A stretch of DNA of 64,000 bases from Aphrocallistes beatrix (taxonomy: Eukaryota > Porifera > Hexactinellida > Sceptrulophora > Aphrocallistidae): contig OY725506.1 in assembly GCA_963281255.1 (NCBI GenBank), positions 1,283,001 to 1,347,000 on the forward strand, written 5' to 3'. The position numbers and the translations under genes are program-made. The notes below the pieces were generated by a model. It worked only from the letters and a program-made list of their open reading frames with translations. It made no database searches and was not told where the DNA came from. Of the stretch, positions 50,001-56,000 are shown in pieces. Numbering within the stretch: position 1 is the first letter of the stretch; each line of letters opens with the position of its first letter.

Positions 50001-53000
50001 AATAATAGAGTAAATACTACTTATTTCCTGTTATATAATTAAGTTATATAATTAACCAACCATAAGATTTAAGATAAAAAGGTTTCGCATTTGCGCCGGT
50101 GTTTTCGCGAATCCACCAACTATTCAGTGCATTCGCGAATACACCAGTTTCGCATTTACACTGCAACATTAATATTAAGCGGGTTCATAATAAGCGACCC
50201 TGACTGTATAATCTTTTTTATTGCCACTATAATACATTTAAGATATCAAACATAAGTTGTGACTTTGAAGTATTAATAACAATGACGATCTATTTATTGT
50301 AGTGTCGTACTTGTACAATGATTTCTATTGTGATAGTGTAGTCATTTATTTTGTATAGAAAAGGTGCGAAAAATTGTTTTCCATTTTTTTTGCAGAGGTG
50401 TGGAAATTTTGCTTAGATCTTAGAACTTAATCGTAGTCATATCATTTGACACCTACATGCCAATTTTCACACCTCTATGACTTCCCAATTCTTCAATCAA
50501 TTCGGACAAACACACAAAAAAATCCTAGCATTTGAATATATAATATTTCTTAGCTATGTTATACTAGGGCTGAATTTCCCAGATTCTAATAATGACTATA
50601 TCCTTTATATCTCTTAGTGCTAAGCTCAAATATTATGCGTAATTGATACTTGTAACCTCGTGAAAGTTAGAATAAATAGGAGTAATCTACTTATAAACTC
50701 TCAGACGATTGTATCATATTATTCATAGCTAGACTCGAAGATAGACATCTTTTATAAATATTTTTTCAAACATGTTTTCGATTTGGGAAATCATTGTATC
50801 AGGGGTGTATCCTGCAAGCGAGGTAGGCTACATCATTGGATTTTTTATCTTAGTTATGTTAATATTATTGTCCTTACTCATTCTACCGTTCCTGATTTAT
50901 TTTTTTGAGAAATATTGTAAGCTATCTAAGGAAATACCATTAGGCCCGAGAGGAAGGCTAAACAGAGAAAGGCAATATGAATTCGACACGTGTAGAATCA
51001 TCATAATCTTTTTAATTACGGATATGGTTGATCTTCTATTAGTCATCACCCTGTCATCTCATGGCTTATACTTTCTCTCCACCATGTATAAATACAGGGA
51101 TTATCTGTACCAGTTTGATGGTATCTCTAATACTAGTAGCACAAAGTTCAACGTTTACGTCATTCCATTCTCACACTATGCTTTGTATGGAATGAAAGCT
51201 TTGTACCAAGCGACACTGGAAAGCTTATTCCTCTGAGGATTCCTTTTCCTAGCCAACTACATCTGTAAACTGAGCAACAAACCCTTTCACTTTAAGACAT
51301 TCACAATCATTTTGCTGATTCGCATTGCTCTTACTTTCGGATTTAATTTTAATCTTTGGGATGTGATTATGAACGAAGTTCAAAATAAGGGTTTACACAT
51401 GGTTGGACTGGCAGCGTATCCCTTACATACTTTTGAAAATTCATATAAAAGCATCTGGTTGCTATACAGTTTGATTGTATTCGTTCCATTTGCAGTGTAT
51501 CTGCGTCGATTAGCGTCACAAAGGCTGCGTTCGTTGTCCATTGCTGAGGGCAATATTGCTTTTGGGAATCAAGAAGATGAAGTTCTCATTCCTGATGTCA
51601 ATGTCAATAATATTATAGCTGAAATCAAGCTTGTAGTCAGGTATTCCTGGTTATATATCGCTTTCTTGGTTGTATTTTTGGCAAATTCAATTTTTGAGTG
51701 CAATTTTCCCAGGTTCGCACTTCGCTATACTGGAGTCAGTGATGCGGAAACTGTGAACATTTTAACGATAACACTATTAGCTATTGGCATTTTTCTCTCA
51801 TGTCTACTTTCATTGATGCTTTTAGCCTTAATCACTTTTCTTGGGTACTCAGCTGTTAGAGATATAGCTATAAGACGTAATCAAAGCGAAGATACACCGA
51901 GGCAAAGTGTATCATACTATCGTACAAGGATCTTGACTATCGGTGGAATCATTTTCTTATTTTCTCTTTGTTACACAGGAATGGTCGGCTATCTACGTTT
52001 CGTTGCAAATGACTATTTTCAGATAACGTTAATGCCAGGGGATTTTATCGAACTTAACAACGGTAATACTTCGTATTCTTCTTTTTCTGAAACGTGTGAT
52101 ACTCTCGAATATTCAAAGACACCACCCTATGTTCTGACACAATTCGATAAGATGAAATTCATTTATCCTTACAAGAATATTTCTAATATTGATGATAATG
52201 ATTATTGTCCGAATTCACAAGACCTTGGTTTCTACAAACATTCTCAACAGTTTCCTGAATACAGAGAACAAATACATATATTCAGCTCTACGAGATTCCC
52301 TGTCATGTGGTTCCCAGCTGGCACAACGCTTTCCAATTTCACAAGTTATCCACTTACCCTGAACTCAGTAGAAGATTGGCCATTAAATTTCTCATTTATA
52401 CCTTACCCCTACCCATGCTATAAAGACTATATTAGGAATGACCCCAACAGAGGATTAGGAGTTATTTGCTCTAACTATGACCATCTGAAGGAAAATCCAT
52501 TCAATCTCACCTGTGATACCCAAAACAGAACTGACAGCTGCTCTCTAGAACAAGATTCTATCATTTTTAATCAAACTAATAAAACAGACTTTCAGTATAG
52601 TTTTACAGTTTCTAGACCTAATCACACAGGAAATGGTACCAATTTGTTTAATGAAATAGTGAATAATAGCAAAGATCTAAAAGAAATATCGTTCATATCA
52701 CTACAATATAATCTAAACAAGGATATTAGAGACTTTGATAAGAACCAATGTAGTTTCTTTGTTGTATGTCACAACGACATGTGGAAGGCATCACTCATAC
52801 TTGTGGGCACATTTGTGTTTATTCTCTGCTATCTGTGTTTGAGTGTGTTCATCCTCTCGAAACTACTATCTCCATACTTTGTCTAATTTGATATTTTACA
52901 TGTACGTATTATCACAAGTACTAGATATTATGTGAATGTAATTGTATTCCTTTCTATCTCCTATTAACTTTATCTTTTTATGAGTCATTTAATTAATGTA

Positions 53001-56000
53001 ATAGTATTCGGGACTCTCAACCAGGGATGAGGAGAGTCACGCGTCTGTTTTCTCGTTCATGGGACGCATTGGGAGATATTAGCAATCCCTAAGACTCAAT
53101 TATCATGTTATTGCTATTATTAATTCAATATTTGTTAGCAAGAAAACCTTTAAACTTTGCAATTGTAGAGTATTAGTTTACAAGCGAGGTCAAAGCGAAC
53201 GTGGCGAGTGACAAACAGGGTCTCTCCAGAAAAAATTCGAATGATTTATAAAATAAACAGTTCAAAAGTATAAATTTCTGAAGTGGATGTGACATTCAAT
53301 ACCGAAATAACTAAATTAAAAAACATCCTGTCTTTTTCTTTCTTTTTTAAGCCCAGATTTTCCCTATTGGAAAAGAGCTCTTTTGGTTTGAATTTATGAA
53401 ATTCGCCTTGTTAATAAGCCAGTTCAAGGCTGGATTCGGTTAACTGGTTAACCGGATAACCGCGGCAAATCTCGGTTAACGGTTAAGAAAATCTTAGATC
53501 GGTAACCGATCTGCCTTCTTTTCGTTTTTCGCCCTGGAGGATACCAAAATAACCGATCCCTAAAATCGGTTAACCAACCCCTGCAGGTCTGTTAAAACTG
53601 ACCTTTTAGAAAGGCGGTTTATAGATATAATAACTTAGAATTATGCATTGATCATAGAGGGATTTATCACTATTGATTTTTTACAGTCTGTTCTTAAGTA
53701 ACTTTTCAATTTATCTATTACAGTTCGTAATTACCCCACTATACATCAGAAGAAAAAACGCTTCGGAGCTCGTTTTACTGCCATAACAAAGATAATTGGA
53801 AATTAGAACATTAATGCATATTTCTTAGCTATGTTTACTAGGGCTGAATTTCCCAGATTCTAATAATTACTATATCCTTTGTATCTCTTAGTGCTAAGCT
53901 CAAATATTATGCGTAATTGATACTTGTAACCTCGTGAAAGTTAGAATAAATAGGTAGCAATCTACTTTCTAAATTCTCAGACGATTGTAAAATATTATTC
54001 ATAGCTAGACTCGAAGATAGACATCTTTTATAAATATACATGTTTTCGATTTGGGAAATCATTGATTCAGGGGTGTATCCTGCAGGCGAGGTAAGTTACA
54101 TCATTGGAATTTTTATCTTAGTTATGTCAATATTATTGTCCTTACTCATTCTACCTTTCCTGATTTATTTTTTTGATAAATATTGTAAGCTATCTAAGAA
54201 AATACCATTAGGCCCGGGAGGAAAGCTAAACAGAGAAAGGCAATATGAATTCGACACGTGTAGAATCATCATAATCTTTTTAATTACGGATATGGTTGAT
54301 CTTCTATTAGTCATCACCCTGTCATCTCATGGTATATACTTTCTCTCCACCATGTATAAATACAGGGATTATCTGTACCAGTTTGATGGTATCTCTAATA
54401 CTAGTAGCACAAAGTTCAACGTTTACGTCATTCCATTCTCACACTATGCTTTGTATGGAATGCAAGCTTTGTACCAAGCGACACTGGAAAGCTTATTCCT
54501 CTGGGGATTCCTTTTCCTAGCCAACTATATCTGTAAACTCACCAACAAACCCTTTCACTTTAAGACATTCACAATCATTTTGCTGATTCGCATTACTCTT
54601 AATTTCGGATTTAATTTTAATCTTTGGGATGTGATTATGAACGAAGTTCAAAATAAGGGTTTACACATGGTTGGACTGGCGGCGTATCCTTTACCTACTT
54701 TTGAAAATTCATATAAAAGCATCTGGTTGCTATACAGTTTGATTGTATTCGTTCCATTTGCAGTGTATCTGCGTCGATTAGCGCTACAAAGGCTGCGTTC
54801 ATTGTCCATTGCTGAGGGCAATATTGCTCTTGGGAATCAAGAAGATGAAGTTCTCATTCCTGATGTTAATGTCAATAATATTATAGCTGAAATCAAGCTT
54901 GTAGTCAGGTATTCTTGGATATATATCGCTTTCTTGGTTGTATTTTTGGCAAATTCAATTTTTGAGTGCTATTTTCCCAGTTTTGCGCTTCGCTATACTG
55001 GAATCAGTGATGCGGAAACTGTGAACATTTTAACGATAACACTATCAGCTATTGGCATTTTTCTCTCATGTCTACTTTCATTGATGCTTTTAGCCTTAGT
55101 CACTTTTCTTGGGTACTCAGTTGCTAGAGATATAGCTGTAAGACGTAATCAAAGCGAAGATACACCGAGGCAAAGTGTATCATACTATCGTACAAAGTTC
55201 TTGACTATAGGTGTAATCATTTTCTTGTTTTCTTTTTGTTGCACGGGAATGGTCGGCTATCTACATTTCGTTGCAAATGACTATTTTCAGATAACGTTAA
55301 TGCCAGGGGATTTTATCAAACTTAACAACAGTAGTACTTCGTATTCGTCTTTTTCTGAAACGTGTGATACTCTCGAATATTCAAAGACACCGCCCTATGT
55401 TCTGACACTATTCGATAAGATGAAATTCATTTACGAAAATAATTCTCATTACGAATATTGTCCGAATTCACAAGACCTTGGTTTCTACGAACATTCTCAA
55501 CAGCTTCCTGAATACAGAGAACAAATACATATATTCAGCTCTACGAGATTCCCTGTCATGTGGTTCCCAGCTGGCACAACGCTTTCCAATTTCACACGTT
55601 ATCCACTTGCCCAGAACTCAGTAGAAGATTGGCCATTAAATTTCTCAGTTATGCCCTACCCCTACCCATGCTATAAAGACTATATTAGGAATGAGCCCAA
55701 CAGAGGATTAGGAGTTATTTGCTCTAACTATGACCGTCTGAAGGAAAATCCATTCAATCTCACCTGTGATACCCAAAACAGAACTGACAGCTGCTCTCTA
55801 AAACAAGATTCTATCATTTTTAATCAAACTAATAAAACAGACTTTCAGTATAGTTTTACAGTTTCTAGACTTAATCACACAGGAAATGGTACCAATTTGT
55901 TTAATGAAACAGTGAATAATAGCAAAGATCTAAAAGAAATATCGTTCATATCACTACAATATCATCTAAACAAGGATATTAGAGACTTTGACAGGAATCA

